Shown piece after piece: positions 44,504-53,370 of a stretch of 64,000 bases of DNA. Origin of the DNA: JAGRGG01 sp965217265 (GTDB lineage Bacteria; Pseudomonadota; Alphaproteobacteria; Geminicoccales; Geminicoccaceae); assembly GCA_965217265.1 (NCBI GenBank), contig CBDCHP010000011.1:930001-994000 (forward strand), written 5' to 3'. Position 1 is the first letter of the stretch, and the number at the start of each line of letters is the position of its first letter. The position numbers were made by a program, and so were the translations under genes. The notes below the pieces were generated by a model. The model saw only the letters and a program-made list of their open reading frames with translations, had not been told where the DNA came from and ran no database searches.

Positions 44504-45708
44504 GCCATCGCCTGTGCACAGGCATCTGTGGCAGGCATGGTCTTGCCCAGTGCCGCGGCGTAGACGGGACCGTAGCCGGCGACAACGCGCGGCCAAGGCA
44601 GCGTCTCGCCGGCCCAGGCGGCGGCGCTGGCACCGATCGCGCGGCGGCGGGTACTGTCTTTCGTCAGAGCGCCCAAGGCCGCGCGCAGGGCCGCCGCGTC
44701 GCCGGGCGGGACCGCGATGCCCCGGCCGTCCGCCAGGAGATCGCCGAGATCGCCGACGTCGCTCGCCACGACCGGCAGGCCGGCGGCCATGGCCTCGACG
44801 ACCTTGATCGGGCTGGCAAAGCGGGTGATCGTGACGTCGTGCCGCGGCACGACGAAAACGTCCATGCGGGCTAGTTGCGCCGAAACCTCGCTCGGGGGGA
44901 CACGACCAACGAAGACTGCCTCGACGCCGGCCTCCCGCGCGCGCCGTTCGAGGGTGTTGCGGCAAGGACCGTCGCCGACGAAGAGGAGCCTCACCCCCTC
45001 GATCCCGCGCGCGGCGTCGATCAGCCGCTCCAGACCTTCGTAGCGCAGCATGTTCGCAGTCGTGCCGAGCGTCACTTTGTCGGTTTCAAAGCCGTTGGCC
45101 CCGCGTGATGCCCCCGGCTCGATACCATTGGGAACCACGTCGATGCGATGCGTCAGTTGCGGAAAATCGTGCGCCAGCAGCCGCTTTAAGCTGTGGCTCG
45201 CCGCCACGACCCGTGCGGCGCGCGGCAGGTGCGCCTCGAACCGACGCCGCAGCGCCCGCTCGAACGGTGCCGGCAGGGCCAGCGTCTCGCTCGTGAAGGC
45301 GCCGGCGAGGTCGAAGCGCACTTCGGCCACCAAGGGCAGGCCCAGACGCTCGGCCGCGTCGGCCGCGGCGGCACCGATGCCGCTCGCCCAGTGGACGTGG
45401 ATGAGATCGACGCCCCGCGCCGCCCGCACGATGGCCGCTTCGAGCGCCCCACGGTCGAGGTGCCAACGCCGCACCCGCCGCCAGCGGCGCTCAGTCGCCG
45501 ACGGCAGGGCCGCCAGCGCCTCGACGTCCGGCGGGGCCAGAGCGCGATCGCCGCCGTGGACCGACTGCCGGCTCGTCACCAAGACCTTTGGTCGGGCCAC
45601 GCCGCCGCGCGCCTGATGCGCGACGATGTGCCAGCCGCGGCTGGTGTAGCCGGTGGCGACGGGACGCCAACTCTCGACCACGTGCAGCACGCTAGGAAGG
45701 GTTGCCAC
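44500..45708 (-). CDS. Family-4 glycosyltransferase
   Basis: A 402-aa GT-B retaining glycosyltransferase. The N-lobe has LHVVESWRPVATGYTSRG and GVDLIHVHWASGIGA; the C-lobe has VVPNGIEPGA, LLFVGDGPCRNTLE and the donor-binding MDVFVVPRHDVTITRFASPIKVVEAMAAGLPVVASDVGDLGDLL region with the conserved Glu. It probably adds a hexose to a lipid-linked intermediate. GTGA overlap with the downstream GT2. Confidence 0.9.
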   Translation of the reverse strand: MATLPSVLHVVESWRPVATGYTSRGWHIVAHQARGGVARPKVLVTSRQSVHGGDRALAPPDVEALAALPSATERRWRRVRRWHLDRGALEAAIVRAARGVDLIHVHWASGIGAAAADAAERLGLPLVAEVRFDLAGAFTSETLALPAPFERALRRRFEAHLPRAARVVAASHSLKRLLAHDFPQLTHRIDVVPNGIEPGASRGANGFETDKVTLGTTANMLRYEGLERLIDAARGIEGVRLLFVGDGPCRNTLERRAREAGVEAVFVGRVPPSEVSAQLARMDVFVVPRHDVTITRFASPIKVVEAMAAGLPVVASDVGDLGDLLADGRGIAVPPGDAAALRAALGALTKDSTRRRAIGASAAAWAGETLPWPRVVAGYGPVYAAALGKTMPATDACAQAMA

Positions 45709-45816
45709 CCAGTACTCCTAAACGAAAAGACGTTTCTTACGGTGTTGGACACGACCCAACATCCGCCTCGATCGAAGGATGCACCCCTCGCGTTGAGGAT
45801 TCGTGAATCCGAAGGG

Positions 45817-46776
45817 TTAAATCAGGGGCCGCCAGCGCCGCTCGATCTCGGCCAGCGTCGTCACCTTCCATCCCTTCGCGGCGGCACCGCGCAGCATCCG
45901 GGCGAAGGCCGTTCGGGTCTCGTCGTCGCGCATGACGTCGAAGGGATCGAAGTAGACCGAGGCGAAGCGGTCGCGACGGGCACCTTTGAGCATCACATCC
46001 CAGAGCCGTTCCCAGGTCGGCACGTCGTGCAGGCCGGCACCCTTGGCCGGATCGGCCGGCCGGCGGATCGAGCTGTAGGAGCAAAACGGCGACCAGCGCA
46101 GGCCCGGGCACGGCGTCAGCGGGATCATGAGTTGCGGAAACCCTTCCCTGCCACGCGGCGCCGGGTAGTGCAAGGCGAGGTCGGCCAGCGCCGGATCGCG
46201 GGTCGGGAAGTAGGGCGTGGTCCGCGGCGACTTGCTGGCGAGCGCCGTGCTGATGTAGGTGATCTCGGGGTAGCGCGCCAGGGCCTCGGTCATCCGCCGC
46301 GCGTCCTTGAAGTGCGGGGTGCGAAAGCCGCACGGGCGGACGCCGGTCAGGCGCGCCAGCGTGTCCTGACAGCGGCCGATCTCGTCCGCCATCGTCGCGA
46401 CGTCGAGGTGCCAGAACTCGTGGTCCGGGTTCAAGACCGGGTTGTCGGGATGGGTCTGGGTATGGTTGGCGATCTCGTGCCCGGCCTCGGCCGCCGCACG
46501 GTAGGGGGCGGGGTCGCGCTCGACCAGGGCACCGATGCAAAACAATGTCGCCTCGGCGTCGGCCTCTTCTAGCAGGCGCAGCAGATCCGGCAGCGCGTCG
46601 GTGTCGGCCTGATAGTCGAGATCGAAGCTGAGCGCCAGCGCCGGGCGGCCTTCGGGCAACGCGACCGGGCGGCCACCGGGCAGCCGGCGCGGCAGGCTGC
46701 CCCACAAGCTGCGCTTGGTGAGCGCGCGGTTGAGCGGGACGATGCCCAAGGCCGCCAGGGCTTCCGTCGATCTCAC
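45817..46776 (-). CDS. Polysaccharide deacetylase (NodB-like)
   Basis: A 319-aa carbohydrate esterase family 4 protein. ALSFDLDYQADTDALPDLLRLLEEADAEATLFCIG gives the catalytic/metal Asp region, IANHTQTHPDN the His-x-x-x-His zinc pair, and FRTPHFKDARR the third motif. No signal peptide is evident, so it would act on a cytoplasmic or lipid-linked sugar, removing N-acetyl groups. Its ATG overlaps the stop of the amidohydrolase gene upstream. A 108-base gap separates it from the GT4 gene downstream. Confidence 0.9.
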   Translation of the reverse strand: MRSTEALAALGIVPLNRALTKRSLWGSLPRRLPGGRPVALPEGRPALALSFDLDYQADTDALPDLLRLLEEADAEATLFCIGALVERDPAPYRAAAEAGHEIANHTQTHPDNPVLNPDHEFWHLDVATMADEIGRCQDTLARLTGVRPCGFRTPHFKDARRMTEALARYPEITYISTALASKSPRTTPYFPTRDPALADLALHYPAPRGREGFPQLMIPLTPCPGLRWSPFCSYSSIRRPADPAKGAGLHDVPTWERLWDVMLKGARRDRFASVYFDPFDVMRDDETRTAFARMLRGAAAKGWKVTTLAEIERRWRPLI

Positions 46777-47600
46777 GCCGCGGCCCTCCTCGTCGCCTCG
46801 AAGGGTCCGAACGCCTCCAGGGCGCTCTCGCGGCCGATGCGCTCCAAGAGACGGTCGTCACGCGCTTGCGTCTCCAAGAAGCGCCAAGCGACGCCCGGGT
46901 GGGTGAGCGGGCAGTCCGAGCCGAAGATCAGCTTGTGCGGCACCCGATCGAGGGCAAAGCGCAGGAAGTCGGCGATCCAGATGCCCGAGGTGTCGAGGAA
47001 GACCCGCGGGTCGCGCCCGGCAAGGTCGACCGCTTGACGCAATTCACCCTCGCGGTCGGGAAAGGCGCCCAAGTGCGCGATCACCAGCCTCGTCTTGATC
47101 AGCGGCAGGACGGCCCGCTCCAGCCACGCCGCCGGAACGAACTGCCCGGCGTGGGTCAGGACGGGCAGGCCCAGCGCGTTCGCCGCCTCGAAGATCTCCC
47201 TCCCCGGCAGGCCATCCAGGTGTGGCAGGAGCTTGATACCGGCAAAACGGTGCAGGTCGTCGGGGGCGAGGTCGGGCGGGCGATGGCCGATCAGGCGACG
47301 CAGCTTGCGGCGCAGGAGCCAAATCCGGGGCTCGGTCAGCCCGATCCGCTTGCCGCCGATCCGGGCCAGCGCCCGCACCCGGCCGTTCGTGCCGGCACAC
47401 CAGGCGGCGAGGTCGAGGTTGGCTTGGGCGTAGCCGGTCTCGCGCAGCGGCGCAAACGCCAGCGCATGGTCGATGCCGGCGGCGGCGGCGAGGCCGAGCC
47501 ACTCCTCACCGTCAAGCGTGCCGTAGTAGAGTTCGCCGGTGTCGCTCGGACCGATGTGGACGTGGCAGTCGATCGGGCCGCTCAAGGATCGCTCAGGCAA
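46773..47600 (-). CDS. Amidohydrolase-2-family protein (active-site residues present)
   Basis: A 275-aa TIM-barrel amidohydrolase. It keeps the metal motif DCHVHIG (residues about 11-16), LPVLTHAGQF, LVIAHLGAFPD and the catalytic Asp in LIFGSDCPLTHPG. This family includes decarboxylases and lactonases; no substrate can be assigned. It has the paralogue 47593-48438 directly upstream, and both are embedded between glycosyltransferase genes. The TTG at 47600 is the start. Confidence 0.82.
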   Translation of the reverse strand: MPERSLSGPIDCHVHIGPSDTGELYYGTLDGEEWLGLAAAAGIDHALAFAPLRETGYAQANLDLAAWCAGTNGRVRALARIGGKRIGLTEPRIWLLRRKLRRLIGHRPPDLAPDDLHRFAGIKLLPHLDGLPGREIFEAANALGLPVLTHAGQFVPAAWLERAVLPLIKTRLVIAHLGAFPDREGELRQAVDLAGRDPRVFLDTSGIWIADFLRFALDRVPHKLIFGSDCPLTHPGVAWRFLETQARDDRLLERIGRESALEAFGPFEATRRAAA

Positions 47601-48438
47601 CGTCGCGTCCTTCGTTCTGCGTGCCGGCGTCGGCGGGGCCGAACAAACCGTGCGCGTTGCGCCACGCGATGCCCTCCAGCACCGCGTCGTCGAGCACCGA
47701 GGCGGCGACGTGCGCCCACTGCACGAGCGGCGGGCACATCGGCGCGTTCGAGCCGAACAGGATTTTCGTCGGCGCCTTCTCGGCGGCGTGGGCGATGAAG
47801 TTGCCGATGCTGGCCCCGCTGGTCTCCAAGTAGACGCGCGGGTCGGCGACGGCGAGATCGACGGCGTCGCTCAGCGCCTCGGCGGCGCAGGGCCAAGCGC
47901 CCAGGTGCGCCAGGATCATCGGCCCTTCGAGGTGGGGCAGTAGGCGCCGCGCCAGCCATCCGGGCGGGCACATCGCTCCGGCGTGGACCAGAACCGGCAG
48001 CTTGTGCCGGTTGATGTCCGCCAGCACGTCCGGGGCCGGCAAGCCGTCGACGTGCGGCATGAGCTTGACGGCGGCGAAGCCTGCGAACGTGTCGACGTCC
48101 GACGGGCGCTTCCTCAGCGCGGCACGGACCGCTCCACGCGCCTGCCATAAGCCGTTGATCGGGCGCGGCCCGGTGGCGCCGCCGAGACGGGCCATCGCCG
48201 AGAAGCGCCCGCCCGTACCGCCCGCCCAGGCGCGCAGCGCCGCGTTGGCCGCGGCGTAACCCGGCAGCGCCGGCGGCGACACCAAGGCGCGCGACACGCT
48301 GAGCTTCGCGATCGCGTCGATGCCCTGCGTCGCGTAGAATCCCCCGGCCGGGGCCGCGCCGGGCGGGAGGGCGTTGACGTGAACGTCGAACAAGGGGGGC
48401 GGCGGTGGCAGGATCGGGCGAAACAAGGCATTCGTCAC
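47593..48438 (-). CDS. Amidohydrolase-2-family paralogue with lost catalytic residues
   Basis: A 281-aa paralogue of the next gene: FAAVKLMPHVDGLPAPDV against FAGIKLLPHLDGLPGREI, LVHAGAMCPPGWL against LTHAGQFVPAAWL, and MILAHLGAWP against LVIAHLGAFP. The HxH metal motif is FDVHVNALP (second His replaced by Asn), and the catalytic Asp of FGSD is Asn (ILFGSNAPMCPP). It is therefore probably inactive as a hydrolase, perhaps a partner of the active copy. GTG 48438 overlaps the GT4 stop. Confidence 0.8.
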   Translation of the reverse strand: MTNALFRPILPPPPPLFDVHVNALPPGAAPAGGFYATQGIDAIAKLSVSRALVSPPALPGYAAANAALRAWAGGTGGRFSAMARLGGATGPRPINGLWQARGAVRAALRKRPSDVDTFAGFAAVKLMPHVDGLPAPDVLADINRHKLPVLVHAGAMCPPGWLARRLLPHLEGPMILAHLGAWPCAAEALSDAVDLAVADPRVYLETSGASIGNFIAHAAEKAPTKILFGSNAPMCPPLVQWAHVAASVLDDAVLEGIAWRNAHGLFGPADAGTQNEGRDVA

Positions 48439-49745
48439 GACGTCAGCCCGCCTTGCGGTGCGGCGGCCCGGGGCGGCGCCTCCTCGCGGCGATCGCCACC
48501 CGTCGGGCGCGAGCGGGCGGGCGGGCCGTGCGCGAGCGCCGCGTCGTAGACGGCGCGGTATTTCTCGACCTCGCGCACCCACGTCCGATCGGAAACGTCG
48601 AGCCCCCCCGCCCACGGCTTCCGCGCGAAGGCCGCCAAGGCTTCGGCCATCGCGGCGGCGTCGGGGCGCACGTAGCGCGCGGCCGGGGCATCGCCCAAAA
48701 GTTCGCGCATCGCCGGCAGGTCGGAGACCAGGAGCGGCAGACCGCAAGCCGCGGCCTCCAGCGGCTTCAAGGGCGTCGTGTCCTTGGCGACGGCGGCGGC
48801 CTTGCGCGGCACCAAGAACAAATCGAGCGAGCGGTAGAAATCCGGCATCCGGCCGTAGGGGACGAAGCCCGGTAGTTCGACCACGTCCTGCAGCCCCATC
48901 TCGTCGACGAGGGCGCGAATGCGTGGCCAGTCGCGGCCGGTGCCGGCGAGGATCATCCGCAATCGGCGACCCGTTCGGGCCACGGCCTTGGCGGCCAAAC
49001 CGGCCGCGCGCACGGCGCCGTCCAGGTTCTCGATCTTCTCGAAGGTGGTGGCGTAGCCGACCCGCAGCCGGCCGTCGTCGACGTCGGGCTTCGTACCGGG
49101 ATTCGGCTTGAACACCGTCTGGTCGACGCTGTTGCGAACGACGAAGACCCGATCGCTCGGCGCACCCGCCGCCTTGAGCCGTTCGGCGAGGCCCCTGCCG
49201 ATCGTGACGACGGCCGAGGCTTGGCGGCAGAGCGTGAATTCCAGGGCGTTGCGCAGGCGACCGCGCGCCAGATAGTAGGGGTTGCGGGCGTCGAGGTCGT
49301 AGTCGCCGTTGAGGCAACGGATTTCGTAGACGCCGGGCACGCCCCGCTCGCGCGCCACCCGCAGCGCCGTGCGGGCGATGTGGTGCGGGTGGTGGGTGTG
49401 GATCAAGTCCGGCTTGAAGCGCGCGGCGATGGCACTCAGTTCGCGCTGAAACATCGCCGACGTCGCGGGCGAGAGGCCGACGTCGGGCCGCTCCCAGGTC
49501 TTGGGGCCGATCGGCCGACCGGCCGCGTCGAGCGTCGCCGCCCGCGATTGAAGGTCGGGGGCCCACTCGGGCGTGACGAAATCCGGGTCGGACGATTTTG
49601 CCAGCGGCGCGAACGGCGAGGTGGCGACGGCGACCTCCAGGCCCAGCGTCCGCCTCTGGGCGGCGATCAGACCGATCGACCGGGCCGTGTAGCCGTCGAC
49701 GTGCGGCCAACCGTAATTCAAGACGTGCAACACGCGCAAAGACAT
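48435..49745 (-). CDS. Family-4 glycosyltransferase
   Basis: A 436-aa GT-B enzyme. LRVLHVLNYGWPHVDGYTARS at the start, KPDLIHTHHPHHIARTAL, VVRNSVDQTVFKPNP, MILAGTGRDWPRI and VPRKAAAVAKDTTPLKPLEAAACGLPLLVSDLPAMREL (the EX7E-like donor site) are visible. The C-terminal 30 residues are Arg/Pro-rich. The start is ATG 49745; GTG one codon before is possible. It is coupled to the amidohydrolase gene (GTGA) and follows the ABC transporter gene. Confidence 0.9.
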   Translation of the reverse strand: MSLRVLHVLNYGWPHVDGYTARSIGLIAAQRRTLGLEVAVATSPFAPLAKSSDPDFVTPEWAPDLQSRAATLDAAGRPIGPKTWERPDVGLSPATSAMFQRELSAIAARFKPDLIHTHHPHHIARTALRVARERGVPGVYEIRCLNGDYDLDARNPYYLARGRLRNALEFTLCRQASAVVTIGRGLAERLKAAGAPSDRVFVVRNSVDQTVFKPNPGTKPDVDDGRLRVGYATTFEKIENLDGAVRAAGLAAKAVARTGRRLRMILAGTGRDWPRIRALVDEMGLQDVVELPGFVPYGRMPDFYRSLDLFLVPRKAAAVAKDTTPLKPLEAAACGLPLLVSDLPAMRELLGDAPAARYVRPDAAAMAEALAAFARKPWAGGLDVSDRTWVREVEKYRAVYDAALAHGPPARSRPTGGDRREEAPPRAAAPQGGLTS

Positions 49746-49763
49746 CACCTTTTTCGTTTGCTT

Positions 49764-51509
49764 CTAGCCGACGGCGCCTTGCGCCGATCGCAGCACCGGC
49801 TTGATCCGCGCCGCGCGATCGCCGACCTCTATCACCGCGTCCGCCACCTCGCGCACCGCCGTCTGGTGCGACACGGCGAGGACCGTGACCCGTTCGCTCA
49901 AGCCCCGCAGCGTCACGAGGATCTCGCGCTCGACCCGGGGGTCGAGGTTCGCCGTCGCCTCGTCGAGGACCAGGAGGCGCGGCGCGCGGACCAGCGCCCG
50001 GGCGATGGCGAGGCGCTGGCCCTGTCCGCCGGACAATTTGGCGCCGCCCTCGCCGACGACGTGGTCGAGGCCGCCGTCGAGGGCCTGGACGAAGGCCCAG
50101 GCACCGGCCGCGCGCAAGGCCCGCTCCACGGCCGCGTCGTCGAGGTCGGGCTCGCCCAAGGTGACGTTGCGCCGCACCGTGTCGTGCAGGAGTGCCAGCC
50201 GCTGCGGCACGTAGCCGACGCCCCGGCGCCAGGCGTCGCGGTCGAGCGTCTCCAAGGGGGTACCGTCGATCAGCACCCGCCCGCCGAGCGGCGGCTGCAG
50301 GCCCAAGACGACGTCGATCAGCGTCGTCTTGCCGGCGCCCGAGGGGCCGACCACGGCGCAGAAGCTTCCGGCCGGTATCGCGAGCGACACGTCGTCCAGG
50401 ACGGTCGTGTCGCCGTGGCCGGCGACCACCTTGTCCAGGCGGATCTCGCGCTCCAGGCGGGGGGCGTGGCCGATGGGCCGTGGCGTGGCGGGCGCGCGTT
50501 CGGCGGCGGCCTCGGCGGCATCGATCTGCTCGCGCAGCGACCAAAAGGCACTCTCGCCCTCCAGCATGATCTGCAATTGCGACTGCATGTCGCCGAAGGT
50601 CAGCATGATCCGATAGAACATCGCGGCCAGCAAGATCACCAGCGCGAAGTCGAGCGCGAACACACCGAGTGCCGTGTAGAGGCCGAGTGCCAGCACCAGC
50701 GTCAAGAAGGGTTCGCGCAGGTTGTGGACCGTCTCCCAGGCACGGATGGCGCGGCGCTGGGCGCGGTTGACGCCGTGCACGTCCTCTTCGAGCATCGCCG
50801 CGAGCGCCGCCTCGCGCCGCATGGCCTTGAGCGCCTTGAACGCCGGCAGCAGGTCGACCAGCCGGCCGACGAGCGACTTCATGCCCTGGGTCTGCGCGGC
50901 GCCCGCCCCGCGGCTGATCGCGAGGATGCGGCGCATGCACAGCATCAGCAACGCACCGGCGACGAGGGCGGCGAGCGCCACCCGCCACGCGACGAAGAGG
51001 AGGACGGCGCCGTAGACCATGATCTGAAAGGCCCCGGCGAGTGCGGCGCACGCGTCGCGAAAGGCCCAAGCCGCGCGGTGGGCCTCGGTGCTGACGGCGT
51101 TGGCGACCTCGCCGGTCGAGCGGTCGGCCAAGAAGCCCGGCCGGGCGTTCAGCCACGCGCGGATCAGCGACAGGCGAAGCCCGGCCCCGACCGCCGCCAT
51201 GGTGTAGCCGACCTGCTGCATGGCGACGAAGATCAAGGCGCCTTTGAGGGTCATCGCGACGACGATCAGCCCGAGCAGCAAGGGCAGCGTCGGGGTCAAC
51301 CCGAAGACGGCGAACGTTCGCGTCACCAAGGCGCCCGCGGCACCAGCCTCGGCGCCGGGCGTCACCGCGAGGTGCAGGACCGGCAAGAGCGCCATCAGCC
51401 CGACGCCCTCGGCGAGGCCGGCGAGGAGCAGAAGCGTCACGGCGAGCGTGCTGCGCCCCGGATGGGCCCGCAAGAAAAACATGAAGAACGACAGGCTACG
51501 GCGGTCCAA
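49764..51509 (-). CDS. ABC exporter/flippase with fused permease and ATPase
   Basis: A half-transporter of about 581 aa: six membrane segments (starting LAVTLLLLAGLAEGVGLMALLPVL) and a C-terminal ATPase with VVGPSGAGKTTLIDVVLG, YVPQRLALLHDTVRRN, LSGGQGQRLAIARAL and LLVLDEATANLD. In a polysaccharide locus it likely flips a lipid-linked oligosaccharide. The start is uncertain: TTG 51509 has GGAG seven bases upstream; an ATG at 51481 and an upstream frame to 51584 exist. The A+T-richer 51510-51782 is its divergent promoter region. Confidence 0.88.
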   Translation of the reverse strand: MDRRSLSFFMFFLRAHPGRSTLAVTLLLLAGLAEGVGLMALLPVLHLAVTPGAEAGAAGALVTRTFAVFGLTPTLPLLLGLIVVAMTLKGALIFVAMQQVGYTMAAVGAGLRLSLIRAWLNARPGFLADRSTGEVANAVSTEAHRAAWAFRDACAALAGAFQIMVYGAVLLFVAWRVALAALVAGALLMLCMRRILAISRGAGAAQTQGMKSLVGRLVDLLPAFKALKAMRREAALAAMLEEDVHGVNRAQRRAIRAWETVHNLREPFLTLVLALGLYTALGVFALDFALVILLAAMFYRIMLTFGDMQSQLQIMLEGESAFWSLREQIDAAEAAAERAPATPRPIGHAPRLEREIRLDKVVAGHGDTTVLDDVSLAIPAGSFCAVVGPSGAGKTTLIDVVLGLQPPLGGRVLIDGTPLETLDRDAWRRGVGYVPQRLALLHDTVRRNVTLGEPDLDDAAVERALRAAGAWAFVQALDGGLDHVVGEGGAKLSGGQGQRLAIARALVRAPRLLVLDEATANLDPRVEREILVTLRGLSERVTVLAVSHQTAVREVADAVIEVGDRAARIKPVLRSAQGAVG

Positions 51510-51782
51510 ATGGCTGCTCCGGCAGGAAGATCGAAACGAGGTATTATTGAGTGTGCGGCTGTCATGCCGAGCGAACTGTAGCAATGTCGCCTCGGTCGGC
51601 GCAACATCGACCGGGCAGGTTCGTACCTACCGACGCCACGAGATTAATCCAAGCTCAAATTCGCGCAGCGGTAGGAATGCCTGCCAATGTGGTACGCTAT
51701 CGGCGTTATTTTTCGTTCTTGACGCCCCACGAAAGGATAGGCACGAAGCGCCTTGCCTCCCGCCGAACTCGTGAGATCGACG

Positions 51783-53282
51783 ATGCATGTATCGGTTGAG
51801 CATGACGCACATGAGACCGACATGCTTTCGAGCTACAAGCAAATCGTTCTTGCTAGCGTCCTCTTTCTTGTTCTAGCTTTTGCCGGTCTAGCTGCTACGT
51901 CGGTCTATCGTTATTTTGATCCTGACGAGATCGAGTCCCTGCACGCCGCTTGGAAGATCCTGCAAGGCGGTGTGATCTATCGCGACTTCTTCGAACATCA
52001 CCACCCGCTGTCCTACCTGCTGATGGCATCCTTTCTGGCTGTCACGGCGGAGGATGCCGCGGCGTTGATCTGGATGCGGCTCTTCAACCTCGTCCTGGTC
52101 GCTGGCATCTTGGTGGCCACATTCGAGATCGGCCGGCGGCTGTTCAACGTTGCCGCAGCACTGGTCGGGCTCGTCCTGCTCGTGAGCGCGCCGATCTTCA
52201 GCGCCAAGATCATCGAGTTGCGCCCCGACGTCTTGCAGACCTTCTTCGGCCTGTTCGGCCTCGTCCTGCTCATCGATCACTTCGAGCGCCGGCGCTGGTA
52301 TGGCGCGGTGGCGAGCGGCCTCGCCCTCGGCCTCGCCTTCGCGACCTTGCAAAAAGCCGTCTTTCTCATTCTCGCCGTCGGCGTCGTCGTCGGCGTGCGC
52401 GTCGTGCAAGGCCGTTCGTGCCCGCGCGATGCCGCAGCGCTTGCCGCCGGCTTCGCCGCCGCCTTGCTCCCGTTCGTCGCGTGGCTGGGGATGAGCGGCG
52501 CGTTGGATTCGTTCTGGCTGTTGAACTACCGCCTCAACAGCGCGCAGGCCTACGTCGCCGGACCGGTGGAGACCTTGCGCCACACGCCACAGGTCTACCT
52601 GATCTTGATCGACAGCTTGGGCCGCAGCCCACTCTTGTGGGGGTTCTTCGTCGTCGGCCTGATCGCCCTGCTGCGACCACCGCCCGGCGTCGATCCCGTT
52701 CGCGCGCGCCTGCGGGCCGAGACCGCCTTTATCGCCGTCGCGCTCGTGGCCTGGGTCGTGGTGTTGAATAAATACTATGCGCAGTATTACCTGTCGGCCC
52801 TGCCGCTCGTGGCGCTGATCGCCGGCGGCGCCATGCTCGACGCGCTGCGGCATCGGCCGCCGATCTTGGCCGTTCTCATGGCCGCCCTGACCCTTGCCTC
52901 ACTGGGCGATGCCGCCCGCTCGCTGCGGGTACGCGACAATCGAGCGCAGCTGGCGCGGGTTACCCGGGTGCTCGCGCTGACCAAGGTCGACGACCCGGTG
53001 CTGGACGGCCGCAACGACTTCAACGTCTTTCGGCCCGATATCGCCTACGTCTGGTTCGTCAATCAGGATGGCGGCGTACTCGCCGCCTACGAGCGCCTCA
53101 CCGGCCATACGTATGACATCTTGGACCGAATCGAGGTCAAAAAGCCGAAAATCATCGCAAAACATGGTCTTCCCGCCGGCGCTTGGCCGCGTGATCCCCG
53201 TTTGACAGACTATCGACCCTTGCCCGACGACGAGGACCTGCTGATCTTGAGAAATTCGCCGTTAACACGACCTTCACGATGA
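51783..53282 (+). CDS. Membrane glycosyltransferase, GT39/ArnT-like
   Basis: A roughly 499-aa protein with about ten membrane segments. The first periplasmic loop has the acidic motif YRYFDPDEIESLHAAWKILQGGVIYRDFFEHHHPL, characteristic of the PMT/ArnT superfamily, which uses polyprenyl-phosphate sugars at the outer face of the inner membrane. The C-terminal domain (RNDFNVFRPDIAYVWFVNQDGG) is periplasmic. Starts at 51783 or 51822 fit; a TTG at 51753 is less likely. It begins the plus-strand half of the polysaccharide locus. Confidence 0.88.
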   Translation: MHVSVEHDAHETDMLSSYKQIVLASVLFLVLAFAGLAATSVYRYFDPDEIESLHAAWKILQGGVIYRDFFEHHHPLSYLLMASFLAVTAEDAAALIWMRLFNLVLVAGILVATFEIGRRLFNVAAALVGLVLLVSAPIFSAKIIELRPDVLQTFFGLFGLVLLIDHFERRRWYGAVASGLALGLAFATLQKAVFLILAVGVVVGVRVVQGRSCPRDAAALAAGFAAALLPFVAWLGMSGALDSFWLLNYRLNSAQAYVAGPVETLRHTPQVYLILIDSLGRSPLLWGFFVVGLIALLRPPPGVDPVRARLRAETAFIAVALVAWVVVLNKYYAQYYLSALPLVALIAGGAMLDALRHRPPILAVLMAALTLASLGDAARSLRVRDNRAQLARVTRVLALTKVDDPVLDGRNDFNVFRPDIAYVWFVNQDGGVLAAYERLTGHTYDILDRIEVKKPKIIAKHGLPAGAWPRDPRLTDYRPLPDDEDLLILRNSPLTRPSR

Positions 53283-53370
53283 TTTTTTACAGTTATTTTA
53301 CATGAATCAGGGATCGTACGAGCCTACTTCCGTACTGAAAGGTGTATTGATCTGTGAGACCCTTTCTTGC

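Noticed and set aside
47593..51156. Minus-strand open frame of 1187 codons spanning the ABC, GT4 and amidohydrolase genes
   Set aside because: Three well-supported genes lie on the same strand in other frames; only the last part of the long frame is real (the amidohydrolase paralogue).
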